A DNA stretch of 64,000 bases from Flavobacterium fluvii (lineage in GTDB: Bacteria; Bacteroidota; Bacteroidia; Flavobacteriales; Flavobacteriaceae): the NCBI RefSeq assembly GCF_900129545.1, contig NZ_FQWB01000001.1, forward strand, positions 868,001 through 932,000, in the 5' to 3' direction. This document shows positions 53,055 to 62,059 of the stretch, piece by piece; the first letter of the stretch is position 1; each line of letters starts with the position of its first letter. The translations under genes were made by a program, and so were the position numbers. Under the pieces are notes generated by a model. That model did not search any database. It was not told the DNA's origin and saw only the letters and a list, made by a program, of their open reading frames with translations.

Positions 53055-54191
53055 ATGTCAAAATTTGACGCTATTCGTCCATTTTATGATACCGAAGTAA
53101 ACGATGCCATTCTAAAAGTGATCGATCATCCCATGATGAAGGCATTGATGAATTTTACTTTTCCAGACGTTGCAGACGAAATTTGGAAAGACCAACTTCG
53201 AAGAACACACTCCACGAGGGATTTTCAATGTAATTTCATATATAAATCACTCCAAAAAGTACTCGAAAAAACATCCGATGGATTGACCACTTCGGGTTTT
53301 GAAAAGTTGGAATTAAATACTGCCTACATGTTTATTTCGAATCATCGAGATATTCTTTTGGATACTTCCTTGCTCAACGCTTGTTTGTTCGAACATAAAT
53401 TGGTGATGACCGCCTCTGCCATTGGAGACAATTTGGTCAAAAAATCATTCTTGAAAGTGTTGGCTCGATTAAATCGAAATTTTCTGGTTCAAAGAGGATT
53501 GTCGCCTAGGGAAATGCTGCAAAGTTCCAAATTATTATCGGAATACATCAGCAAGTTGTTGCAACACGAAAATCGTTCGGTATGGATTGCCCAACGTGAG
53601 GGAAGAACCAAAGATGGAAATGATGCCACCAATCCAGGCGTTTTGAAAATGCTTGCCATGGGTTCTGACGAAGAAAATTTGATGGATTATTTCACCAAAA
53701 TAAAAATAGTTCCGGTCTCGATTTCATACGAATACGATCCTACCGATGCCTTGAAAATGCCCCAGCTTTTGGCGGAAGCCAAACAAGAAATTTACATCAA
53801 GGAAAAAAACGAGGATTTCATCAATTTGATGAGTGGTATTATGGGACAAAAACGTAGAATCCACATTCATGTTGGCGATGTTCTTGTTCACGAATTAGAT
53901 GCCATCAAAGCCGAACACGAAAATTCCAACAAACAAGTTCAAGCATTGGCACAAATTATAGACGATTCTATTTTGAGCAGCTATAAATTGTGGCCGACCA
54001 ATTATATTGCCTACGATATTTTGAATCAAACCGAAGCACATTCACATTTGTACACTGAAAACGAAAAGTCGCTTTTTGAGCGTCGATTGGAAATGAGAAT
54101 TGATCACGGTAATCCATTGGCGCTACAAAGTTTCTTGGCCATGTATGCCAATCCCGTTGTCAACAAGTTGAAATACGAAAATGCAGTCTAA
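53055..54191 (+). CDS. PlsC-like acyltransferase (glycerol phosphate family)
   Basis: A 378-residue membrane-associated acyltransferase of the 1-acyl-glycerol-3-phosphate type. Motif I reads SNHRDILLDTSLL (residues about 95-107), which has His and Asp spaced H-x5-D, one residue more than the usual H-x4-D. Motif III is VWIAQREGRTKDG near 176-188 (usual EGTRS/REG). No membrane segment is clear. It probably acylates lysophosphatidate or a related lipid. Its last 11 bases overlap the asparaginase gene, so translation is likely coupled. Confidence 0.82.
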   Translation: MSKFDAIRPFYDTEVNDAILKVIDHPMMKALMNFTFPDVADEIWKDQLRRTHSTRDFQCNFIYKSLQKVLEKTSDGLTTSGFEKLELNTAYMFISNHRDILLDTSLLNACLFEHKLVMTASAIGDNLVKKSFLKVLARLNRNFLVQRGLSPREMLQSSKLLSEYISKLLQHENRSVWIAQREGRTKDGNDATNPGVLKMLAMGSDEENLMDYFTKIKIVPVSISYEYDPTDALKMPQLLAEAKQEIYIKEKNEDFINLMSGIMGQKRRIHIHVGDVLVHELDAIKAEHENSNKQVQALAQIIDDSILSSYKLWPTNYIAYDILNQTEAHSHLYTENEKSLFERRLEMRIDHGNPLALQSFLAMYANPVVNKLKYENAV

Positions 54192-55209
54192 AGCCAAAAT
54201 ACTTCTGATATATACCGGTGGAACCATCGGTATGAAGAAGGATTTTGAAACAGGAGCACTCAAGGCTTTCAATTTTAGCAAATTGCTTCAAAAAATCCCG
54301 GAATTAAAACAATTGGATTGCGAAATTGACACGGTTTCTTTCGAAAACCCAATCGATTCCTCCAACATGAATCCCGAAAAATGGTCTAAAATTGCCCAAA
54401 TCATTGAGGATAATTATTCCGTATTTGATGGATTTGTCGTGCTTCATGGCTCCGATACAATGTCCTATACCGCATCGGCATTGAGTTTTATGCTCGAAAA
54501 CTTGTCGAAACCCGTAATTTTTACGGGATCGCAATTGCCTATTGGTGATTTGAGAACCGATGCCAAGGAAAACCTGATAACCGCCATTCAAATTGCTTCT
54601 TTGCAACAAGATGGAAAACCTGTAATCAGCGAAGTTTGCCTTTATTTTGAATACAAATTGTATCGAGGCAACCGAACAACAAAAATGAATTCTGAAAATT
54701 TCAACGCTTTTATTTCTCCCAATTATCCCAATTTAATTGAATCTGGAGTGCATTTGAAAACGTATCCCGAATTGTTTTTGTCCAATTCAAGAGTCGAAAA
54801 ATTGAAGATTCACAAGAACTTGGACAATCACGTGGCTATTGTAAAAATGTTTCCAGGAATAAGCGAAACGGTTTTGGCGGCGATTTTTGCCATTCCACAA
54901 CTTAAAGGAATAGTCTTGGAAACCTATGGAACAGGTAATGCACCAACCGAGGACTGGTTTTTGTCCTTGCTAAAAAAAGCCATTGCCGGTGGATTGCATA
55001 TTGTCAACGTTACCCAATGTTCTGCGGGAAGCGTCAGAATGGGGCAATATGAAACCAGCACTTCGATGAAAGAAATAGGAGTTATTTCTGGAAAAGACAT
55101 TACTACCGAAGCGGCGATTACCAAATTAATGTACTTATTGGGGCAAAATGTGTCGCCAACAATTTTCAAAACAATATTCGAAACATCATTAAGAGGAGAA
55201 ATTTCATAA
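54181..55209 (+). CDS. ansA: Type I (cytoplasmic) L-asparaginase
   Basis: A 342-residue asparaginase; there is no signal peptide, as in type I. The nucleophile Thr15 is in LIYTGGTIGM and the second catalytic group is in VVLHGSDTMSYTASALSFM (Thr-Asp near residues 90-92), with a Lys in the following segment (FTGSQLPIGDLRTDAKENL). It hydrolyses asparagine to aspartate and ammonia. It overlaps the preceding acyltransferase gene by 11 bases and ends 61 bases before a tRNA-Ser gene. Confidence 0.95.
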   Translation: MQSKAKILLIYTGGTIGMKKDFETGALKAFNFSKLLQKIPELKQLDCEIDTVSFENPIDSSNMNPEKWSKIAQIIEDNYSVFDGFVVLHGSDTMSYTASALSFMLENLSKPVIFTGSQLPIGDLRTDAKENLITAIQIASLQQDGKPVISEVCLYFEYKLYRGNRTTKMNSENFNAFISPNYPNLIESGVHLKTYPELFLSNSRVEKLKIHKNLDNHVAIVKMFPGISETVLAAIFAIPQLKGIVLETYGTGNAPTEDWFLSLLKKAIAGGLHIVNVTQCSAGSVRMGQYETSTSMKEIGVISGKDITTEAAITKLMYLLGQNVSPTIFKTIFETSLRGEIS

Positions 55210-55270
55210 AAATCGAATTTTAATTTTCTTTAGTCAATTTTTTTCTTGTTCTTTGCACCCTCAAACAAAT

Positions 55271-55357
55271 AGAGAGGTGTCCGAGTGGTTGAAGGAGCTA
55301 GCCTGGAAAGCTAGTATATGGGTAACTATATCGAGGGTTCGAATCCCTTTCTCTCTG
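55271..55357 (+). tRNA. tRNA-Ser (anticodon GGA)
   Basis: An 87-base class II tRNA. The acceptor stem AGAGAGG pairs with TCTCTCT, with discriminator G. The anticodon stem CTAGC/GCTAG holds the loop CTGGAAA, with anticodon GGA at 55305-55307, reading UCC and UCU serine codons. A long variable arm (TATAT/ATATA) and a T arm GAGGG-TTCGAAT-CCCTT complete it. The 3' CCA is not encoded (CAA follows). A strong terminator lies at 55381-55415. Confidence 0.97.
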
Positions 55358-55380
55358 CAAAAGTGTTTATAAAGAAAGTC

Positions 55381-55415
55381 AAAACCCCTAAAAACGTATG
55401 TTTTTAGGGGTTTTT
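55381..55415 (+). terminator. Hairpin terminator after tRNA-Ser
   Basis: AAAACCCCTAAAAAC (55381-55395) pairs with GTTTTTAGGGGTTTT (55400-55414) over 15 bases around GTAT, followed by TTCTCTTTT. Confidence 0.93.
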
Positions 55416-55801
55416 CTCTTTTAAGCAACGATCAAAGGATTCATTAATAGAATCTGGTGCTTTTTATGAATTTGATTAATCGCTTCATTGTTGCATCATC
55501 CAAATTCGATAAATTTTGTTCAGAAATTATTGCTAATCACTTAATCAATTTAGTTCTATAGCGTTTTTATAATTTGGCTTCACTTATCGGTACAAATATT
55601 AGTAAACAAGGGATTAACTTTAGAGGTTGAATATTTTTACCGAAAATTGCTTTTCTATATATTTACATTACTTTTATAAAAAAAATCAATTTTTGTTCTC
55701 AAAATAACCAATAGTCAATTAGAATGACACCTAATTTCAAGAATAAATAATTTCAGCTATTTTTGTTGTGATTTAAACAATAAACTATTTAACAAAAACC
55801 A
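55416..55801. other. Intergenic region upstream of the hybrid sensor gene
   Basis: 386 AT-rich bases. A -7-like box TATTTTTG lies at 55759-55766, 36 bases before the sensor ATG. A small dyad GATTC-N7-GAATC is seen near 55438-55454. No open reading frame or RNA gene is recognised. Confidence 0.4.
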
Positions 55802-58531
55802 ATGCTAAGAAAACTTAGTTACATAATTCTTATTAGTTTTTTTCTTTTATTATGTTCCTGTAATTCAAGCACCAAGGAAAAACCCACTATTTCAATTGGG
55901 TTTTCACAAAGTATCTCTGAGGATGATAGCTGGAGAAAATCTATGGATAACACAATGAAGGTAGAGGCTTCGCTTCATCCAGAAATCGACTTAACTATTT
56001 CGATTGCAAATGTCAATACAAAAAAACAGATTGAAGATATTGAAAAAATGATTAAAAACCAAGTGGATGTTTTGATAGTAGCTCCATTAGGTTCAGATTC
56101 CCTAGTACCAGTAATCGAAAAAGCATATAGAAGGGGAATTCCGGTAATTATTGTCGACAGAAAAGTTAATACATCGAATTATACGGCATTTTTAGGAGCA
56201 GACAATGTTGAAGTTGGACATATTGCCGGAAAATATATTGTTTCTATGTCTAAAGCTCGTGCCAATATTCTTGAAATTAAGGCAACCACAGATATTTCAC
56301 CTGGTGTGGAGCGAAGTTTGGGATTTAAACAAATTATTGATCAATATCCAAACATTAAAAAGACAAGCATAACTGCCTTGGATTTGGCATCCATAAACAA
56401 TGATTTTATTAAGGCTCTGGATAGTATGCCGAAAATAGATTATGTTTTTGCTTTTAATGATATTATTGCACTTCAAGCTTGGGAAGCAGCAAAACGAAAA
56501 GGGAGAGAAAAAAGCATAAAATTTATAGGAATAGACGGATTGAATGATCCAAATGGAGGAATTCAGGCTGTTAAAGATGGTAAGTTGACTGCTACCATAT
56601 TATATCCGACGGGAGGTAGCGAAGCGATAAAGCTGGCAATTAAATTGGCAAACAAGGAAATGGTGGCCAAGAATAATGTCCTCAACACCATTTTGATTGA
56701 CTCCTTGAATGCCGACATAATGAGCAATCAATTTGATAAAGTGTCGCAACAGCAATCTAATATTGAAACGCAACAGAATGTAATCAAGGAACAAGAAAAG
56801 AAATACCTGACATTATATAATTTAATAAAATTGTTGACCTTTCTTTTAGTGGTAATTTTCTGTTTAGGTCTTTTTAGTATTTATTCCGTATTTTCAATAA
56901 AAAAGAAAACAAAGTTATTAGAGGAAACAAATTCAAAAATCATTCAACAAAGAAATGAAATTGAAAAATTTGTGGAGAAACTTGAAGAAAGTAATGAATC
57001 CAAAATCAATTTTTTTACGGGAATATCACACGAATTTAAAACTCCTTTAACCCTAATATTAAGTTCGGTTGAATCTTTGCACGATGAATTTAAAAACAAA
57101 AGTCATTCGGTCAAAAAAGATTTAGACATTATGTACAACAATTCGTTGAGATTACTTCGGTTAATCAATCAATTGTTGGATTTTAGAAAGGTCGAGGATA
57201 AAAAATTTACCCTGAAACTATCCAAAAACAATCTTTGGAAATTCTCGACTAATATGTTCAAGGAATTTAAAAGAGAGGCAAAAAAAAGAAAAATAAATTA
57301 TACCATTGAAACGGACAATGAAGAGTTGGATGTCTATTTTGATGCCAATTTGATGGACAAGGTTTATTACAACCTGTTGTCCAATTGTTTTAAATTCACT
57401 CCGGATGGAGGTAGAATTGAAATCAAAATTAGTCAGGATAAAAATAAAGGATTGGTCAAAATTAGTTTTAAGGATTCGGGAATTGGAATACCGGAAAAAG
57501 AAATCAATCAAATTTTCAGTCCCTTTTTTCAAGGTTCAAACAACTATAGAAATGGTTCGGGTATTGGGTTGAATTTATCCAAGAATTTTGTTGATTTACA
57601 CGAAGGAAACATCGAAGTAAGTTCTGTCAATGGTGCCGAATTTTCAGTTTATTTAAAGTTGGGAGATGACCATGTCGACAAATCAAAAATTATGAATGTA
57701 AGTGATTATATTTCAGACACTGAAAATGAATACGAGTATTTGGAAACTGAATTAACACCTAGTACAGAATCCCTGATTACGGAAAACAAACATTCTATTT
57801 TAATTATCGAGGATAATGTTGATTTACTTGATTTTATTGCCACAAAATTAAAAGAAGATTATTCGGTTACTAGATGCAATGGAACCAAAGCCATAGAAAT
57901 GGCAATGGAATTAATGCCCGATATTGTTGTTTGTGATTTGAATTTACCGGAAAAGAATGGTTTTGAAATTTGCGAAGCTTTAAAAACCAACATGATCACC
58001 TCACATATCCCGGTTATCATTTTAACGGCAATGGATGACAATACTACTTATATAAAGTCATTGGAAGTTGGAGCAGATTTGTTTTTGACAAAACCTTTTA
58101 ATCTAAAAGTTTTGAAGCAATCCATAAAAGGATTATTGTTCAACAGGGAAAAATTGCGCTATTATTATACCAACAATATAGATAAAATTGAAACTGATGG
58201 ACTAAGCTTAATTGAAAGAGAATTTTTGAACAAGATTAATTTGATTTTGGAAAAACACCTTGATGATTCCTCTTTTTCTGTTGAAGAACTTGCCGGTAAA
58301 TTAAGTATTTCAAGGGTTCAACTCTATAGAAAAGTAAAAGCGGTTTTGGGTATAGGTGTTGGTGACTATATTAATAATTTTAGACTGGAGAAAGCAAAAG
58401 AGTTATTGATGACCACTTCAATGAACATTTCAGAGATTGCCTATTCTTGTGGATTTACTTCGCCTAATTATTTCTCTACTACTTTCAAAACCAAGTACGG
58501 AATACCACCAAAAGACTTTAGAAACAATTAA
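55802..58531 (+). CDS. Hybrid two-component system sensor-regulator with sugar-binding domain
   Basis: A 909-residue single-chain two-component system. A lipoprotein-like signal (FFLLLCSC, Cys20) precedes a periplasmic LacI/ribose-binding-type domain (about 30-310: SIGFSQSISEDDSW, VLIVAPLGSDSLVPVIEKAY, VIIVDRKVN, IGIDGLNDPNGG). A membrane segment follows (about 343-365), then HisKA with His410 in FTGISHEFKTPLTL, HATPase (Asn528 of the N box, DSGIGIP, GSGIGLNL), a receiver (acid pair Glu670-Asp671, phospho-Asp712, Lys764) and an AraC-type HTH (about 810-909). This is the layout of BT1754 of Bacteroides thetaiotaomicron, which binds fructose and controls a levan locus. Two GH32 genes and a sugar porter follow, so fructose sensing is the best inference. 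Confidence 0.94.
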   Translation: MLRKLSYIILISFFLLLCSCNSSTKEKPTISIGFSQSISEDDSWRKSMDNTMKVEASLHPEIDLTISIANVNTKKQIEDIEKMIKNQVDVLIVAPLGSDSLVPVIEKAYRRGIPVIIVDRKVNTSNYTAFLGADNVEVGHIAGKYIVSMSKARANILEIKATTDISPGVERSLGFKQIIDQYPNIKKTSITALDLASINNDFIKALDSMPKIDYVFAFNDIIALQAWEAAKRKGREKSIKFIGIDGLNDPNGGIQAVKDGKLTATILYPTGGSEAIKLAIKLANKEMVAKNNVLNTILIDSLNADIMSNQFDKVSQQQSNIETQQNVIKEQEKKYLTLYNLIKLLTFLLVVIFCLGLFSIYSVFSIKKKTKLLEETNSKIIQQRNEIEKFVEKLEESNESKINFFTGISHEFKTPLTLILSSVESLHDEFKNKSHSVKKDLDIMYNNSLRLLRLINQLLDFRKVEDKKFTLKLSKNNLWKFSTNMFKEFKREAKKRKINYTIETDNEELDVYFDANLMDKVYYNLLSNCFKFTPDGGRIEIKISQDKNKGLVKISFKDSGIGIPEKEINQIFSPFFQGSNNYRNGSGIGLNLSKNFVDLHEGNIEVSSVNGAEFSVYLKLGDDHVDKSKIMNVSDYISDTENEYEYLETELTPSTESLITENKHSILIIEDNVDLLDFIATKLKEDYSVTRCNGTKAIEMAMELMPDIVVCDLNLPEKNGFEICEALKTNMITSHIPVIILTAMDDNTTYIKSLEVGADLFLTKPFNLKVLKQSIKGLLFNREKLRYYYTNNIDKIETDGLSLIEREFLNKINLILEKHLDDSSFSVEELAGKLSISRVQLYRKVKAVLGIGVGDYINNFRLEKAKELLMTTSMNISEIAYSCGFTSPNYFSTTFKTKYGIPPKDFRNN

Positions 58532-58728
58532 TTGTACTAAAACGATGTAACATTTTTATAGATATTGTAATTCTTGGTGGTTTTTATTATTGATTTCATA
58601 GAATTATTTTTTCTTAACCAATTGTTTTTATTGGGATTACGTCTTATTTTAAATTTTTTATGGCTTGTGTAACAATACTTAAATAGTCCTTGGGTGCATT
58701 CAAGTAATTTTATAAAAAATTATATAAA

Positions 58729-61266
58729 ATGAAAAAGTTTGCCACAATTATCCTGTCTGGACTTCTACTTATTGGATGTAAATCCCAGAATGATCCAAGC
58801 CCAACTCCAAGCCCAATTCCACCCCCAAATGTGGCTACAGAACTTTTTTCATTTAACTTTAATGAAACTTCTGGGCAAACATTGTCAGAAACCAAAACGA
58901 ATGCCAGTTTTAACATCAATGGGCCTTCTGGATCCGCTGAGCGTATTGGCGGTGTTGAGGGTAATGCACTCCGAGTTAATGGATTTTATGGATGGGCTAC
59001 CGGAAATGCAAGCGCAGCTTATCCAACTTCTAAAGTGTGTGTCTCTGGTTGGGTTGCACCAGCAGCTTTTCCTGTGCAAAGAAAAGATTTGGACCCAATT
59101 ACCGAAAATACAAACGCCGCTATTTTTTCAAATGTAAACACCTCCACTAGTGCTGGAATTGCCTTGGGAATCAATCATCACGGAAGAGTTATTGGTCAAT
59201 TTAAAGTGGGAACAAATGTGATTCAAATTTTATCTGATCAAGAAGTAGCGCTTAAAAAGTGGAGTCATATTGCCTTAAACATAAATGCTTCAAGCGGAAC
59301 GGCTTCCTTATATTTAAATGGGGTTCAAATTAAAAGCACCACGTTTGATATAGGGACACTTTTATGGGATAACAACGCCACCATTTACATCGGAAAAGAA
59401 TCAAAATCTAAAACGATTGCAGGATTTGACACGAATGGTTTAACTGGAGCAATAGATCAAGTAGCGCTTTGGAATAAAGACTTGACAGCTGCCGAGATAT
59501 TAACCCAGTACAATAAATTTACACCATCAGATCCAGATCTTAAAATTCCGACTGCGGTTCGATTTGCCAATGATATTCATCGGCCAAAATACCATTTAAT
59601 GCCCTCAGCGAGTTGGACCAATGAAGCGCACGGATTGCTGTATATTGACAATAAATATCATATTTTTAGTCAAAGAAATTTGAACGGACCTTATTTGGAA
59701 CATATCAATTGGGGACATTATGTGAGCAGTGATTTAGTAAGCTGGGAAGAAAAAGCACAAGTTTTATGGCCTCAACCCGGATTTGACGAAGTGGGGATTT
59801 GGTCAGGACACGCCGTAATAAGCAATGGTCAGCCTTATATTTTTTACACAGGTGTAAATAAAGCCAGAGCCGCAATAGGACTTGCCACTTCAACAGCTCC
59901 CTACGATATTTGGACAAAAAACGCTAATGCCATAATACCAAATGCACCAACAACTTCGGCCAATGCTGATTTTAGGGATCCTTTTGTATTCCAACACAAT
60001 TCCGATTGGTATATGATGATTGGTTCAGGTTTAAGAAGTGGAACCTCAAGAGGAGCCTTGTATTTGTATAAATCTACTTCATCCGATTTTAAAAATTGGT
60101 CACCTCAAGGAACTATGTTGGAGGGAAATCCACCTGTGGATGGAACTGGAGATTTTTGGGAAATGCCTATTTATTATAATTTTGGCGCAAAATCAATTGT
60201 GCTGATCAACAAACTTCCCAATGCAAATGCATTGTATTGGACCGGGAATTTTAATGGATCGCAATTCGTTAGGGATAATCCCGTTCCGGAGCGATTGGAT
60301 GTAATCAATCAATTATTGTCGCCGTCTATTCATCCTGACAAAAATGGAAATTTAACGGCAATAGGAATTATACCAGACGGTGTCACTTCTGCAAAGCACA
60401 AAGAGCAAGGCTGGGCGCACACCTTTAGTTTACCTAGAGTTTGGACACTTGTCAATGGTAAAATAAAACAAGTTCCACACCCAAATGTATTGAGTCTTAG
60501 AGGAACTTCCAAAAATTTTACCAATGTAGTTTTTGACCAAAACAGTTCCAATTCATTAAATAATTCAACAGGATCTCAATATGAAATCGTGGCTACGATT
60601 AATCCAGGAACCGCAACAAAAGTTGGTTTTTCTCTAAACAAAAATACCGCAACTAATGAACAAACATTAATTTACTATGATTATGCCACAAGCAGTTTTG
60701 TTGTGGATAGAAGCAAATCTTCAATTCTATCGGGAGTTCCACTGTCCAATCAATCCACCAATTATGTATTGCCGGCAGGAAACATCAATTGGAGGATTTT
60801 TGTCGATGCGTCGGTAATTGAAGTTTTTGTCAATGATGAATTAGCTTTTGCAACGCGATCTTTTCCTTCAGCCGGAAATAATTTAATTGATTTATATGCC
60901 CAAGGTGGCTCGGCAACAGCAACCGATTTGAAAATATACAATATTCAAGGGGGTGGAACTGCATCTGTATCAAAGCGAACTGAAAAAAAAACTGAAATAA
61001 TTCATCCTGTTGTTTTTCCAAATCCATCCAGTGAAAATTTCAACATTAAATTTAATTCCATAACTGAGGCGACTCCTGTTTATGCCTATATTTTTGACAT
61101 AACAGGATTTCCCGTGAAAAAAATGGAAACAGTCCTGGATGCCAATAATCCAATAATTCATTGGGACGGCATTATGAATAATGGAAATAAAGCCATCAGG
61201 GGCGTCTATATCATAAAAGGGCTATTGAAAAATGAATTATTTGATGCTAAAATAATCGTGGAATAA
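58729..61266 (+). CDS. GH32-like protein with LamG domain and T9SS tail; altered nucleophile motif
   Basis: An 845-residue protein. A lipoprotein signal (LLLIGC, Cys17) precedes a Pro-rich linker, a LamG/concanavalin-like domain (about 36-262), a five-bladed GH32 domain and a C-terminal beta sandwich (about 570-750), then a type IX sorting domain (about 770-845, opening VVFPNPSSENF). Two of three GH32 catalytic groups fit: RDP at 416-418 and Glu478 in FWEMP. The nucleophile block WMNDPNG reads SWTNEAHG, with Glu299 where Asp is expected. A subgroup with NE in this place exists as I recall. Expected role: fructan cleavage or binding at the cell surface. Second gene of the fructan locus. Confidence 0.9.
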   Translation: MKKFATIILSGLLLIGCKSQNDPSPTPSPIPPPNVATELFSFNFNETSGQTLSETKTNASFNINGPSGSAERIGGVEGNALRVNGFYGWATGNASAAYPTSKVCVSGWVAPAAFPVQRKDLDPITENTNAAIFSNVNTSTSAGIALGINHHGRVIGQFKVGTNVIQILSDQEVALKKWSHIALNINASSGTASLYLNGVQIKSTTFDIGTLLWDNNATIYIGKESKSKTIAGFDTNGLTGAIDQVALWNKDLTAAEILTQYNKFTPSDPDLKIPTAVRFANDIHRPKYHLMPSASWTNEAHGLLYIDNKYHIFSQRNLNGPYLEHINWGHYVSSDLVSWEEKAQVLWPQPGFDEVGIWSGHAVISNGQPYIFYTGVNKARAAIGLATSTAPYDIWTKNANAIIPNAPTTSANADFRDPFVFQHNSDWYMMIGSGLRSGTSRGALYLYKSTSSDFKNWSPQGTMLEGNPPVDGTGDFWEMPIYYNFGAKSIVLINKLPNANALYWTGNFNGSQFVRDNPVPERLDVINQLLSPSIHPDKNGNLTAIGIIPDGVTSAKHKEQGWAHTFSLPRVWTLVNGKIKQVPHPNVLSLRGTSKNFTNVVFDQNSSNSLNNSTGSQYEIVATINPGTATKVGFSLNKNTATNEQTLIYYDYATSSFVVDRSKSSILSGVPLSNQSTNYVLPAGNINWRIFVDASVIEVFVNDELAFATRSFPSAGNNLIDLYAQGGSATATDLKIYNIQGGGTASVSKRTEKKTEIIHPVVFPNPSSENFNIKFNSITEATPVYAYIFDITGFPVKKMETVLDANNPIIHWDGIMNNGNKAIRGVYIIKGLLKNELFDAKIIVE

Positions 61267-61330
61267 CAAGGAATTAAAATTAGTATTTTATATATATGAT
61301 AAACTAAAACTTTAGACAAAATTCAAAAAT

Positions 61331-61360
61331 AAGCCGGCTCATAACTGAGTCGGTTTTTTT
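61331..61360 (+). terminator. Hairpin terminator of the GH32-like gene
   Basis: CCGGCTC (61334-61340) pairs with GAGTCGG (61347-61353), seven bases with one G-T pair and an ATAACT loop, followed by seven T. It ends the first transcript of the fructan locus about 70 bases after the stop. Confidence 0.8.
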
Positions 61361-61492
61361 GTGCCTTTTTTTGATGTTTCATAAAGTAGCATAAGAAGTG
61401 TAAGTCAAATTTATGCTTTAATACATAATAAAGTATGTCATCAAATACTAATACCATTAGGCTTTAAAATTTACTGTGATAAATTAATCTAG

Positions 61493-61645
61493 CTCTATGC
61501 GTCGGTTCGAGTGTTTTATTAAAAAATGTGACAGCTTTTTTTAATAAAATGTATCGAGAACCTTAATATTGAAAGCTTCTCGATACAATTTTGAATAGTA
61601 AAGCTGTCGCATTACTATTCAAAATCACTCGAAGGGACGAAAAGA
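61493..61645. repeat. Two inverted hairpin-repeat units forming a four-way junction
   Basis: Perfect stems fit edge to edge: outer TTCGAGTG (61506-61513) with CACTCGAA (61626-61633); hairpin 1, 61514-61526 with 61537-61549 (13 pairs); hairpin 2, TGTATCGAGAA 61550-61560 with 61577-61587 (11); hairpin 3, 61588-61601 with 61612-61625 (14). Loops of hairpins 1 and 3 (TGTGACAGCT and AGCTGTCGCA) are complementary over ten bases. It is two head-to-head copies of one unit (TTCTCGATACA, hairpin, CACTCGAA; 55 and 57 bases); likeness continues outside as GACGnnnAGAG on each side. The stems of the two copies differ in sequence, yet both stay fully paired. Confidence 0.85.
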
Positions 61646-62000
61646 GACAGAACGTTTTTGTTCCAGTAAAATCTAAGATAAAATGGAATAAATCATTTAT
61701 TGAATTGGTTTTTCATTCTCAAATTAGAAAATCATTAAGGTAACAATCCCATAATTTGTGTTTTTATCTAAGGTCACTATTGATATAAGTGCAAATAATT
61801 TCGAATAAAAAAACACTATACACAATTTTAAGCTTCTTAAATTATTTAAAACTCCTTTTTAAATTTAAGTGTTGTTTCTAAACCGTAATTTTATGTAACA
61901 ATACTATACTCTCCGTGCTTATTTGCTTAAACACAATATATTAAGTTGTTGATTATCAATACATTATTCTGTATGTTACAAATTCGAAGTAAATGGATAC

Positions 62001-62039
62001 ATAACGAAAACGTTATCATACGGTTTAATAATAATTTTG
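62001..62039 (+). promoter_or_regulatory. LacI-type operator and -7 box of the transporter gene
   Basis: ATAACG-AAAA-CGTTAT (62001-62016) is an inverted repeat with the AACG/CGTT half-sites typical of LacI-family operators. TAATTTTG (62032-62039) fits the -7 box 20 bases before the ATG at 62060. No LacI-type regulator is encoded in the window; the hybrid sensor at 55802 is an AraC type. Confidence 0.6.
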
Positions 62040-62059
62040 GGTATAATTAAAAACAAAAT

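Larger units (their letters stand above)
61267..62059. other. Long intergenic region between the GH32-like gene and the transporter
   Basis: 793 bases without a gene. It holds the GH32 terminator (61331-61360), the paired hairpin element (61493-61645), about 350 AT-rich bases without recognisable structure (61646-62000) and the operator/promoter of the transporter (62001-62039). Confidence 0.6.

Noticed and set aside
55271..55357. tRNA-Ser as an integration site for a mobile element
   Set aside because: No integrase gene and no second copy of the tRNA 3' end were found in the window.
61506..61633. Paired hairpin element as a CRISPR array or riboswitch
   Set aside because: Only two inverted copies and no spacers, so not CRISPR; it lies more than 400 bases before the next gene and resembles no known riboswitch class.
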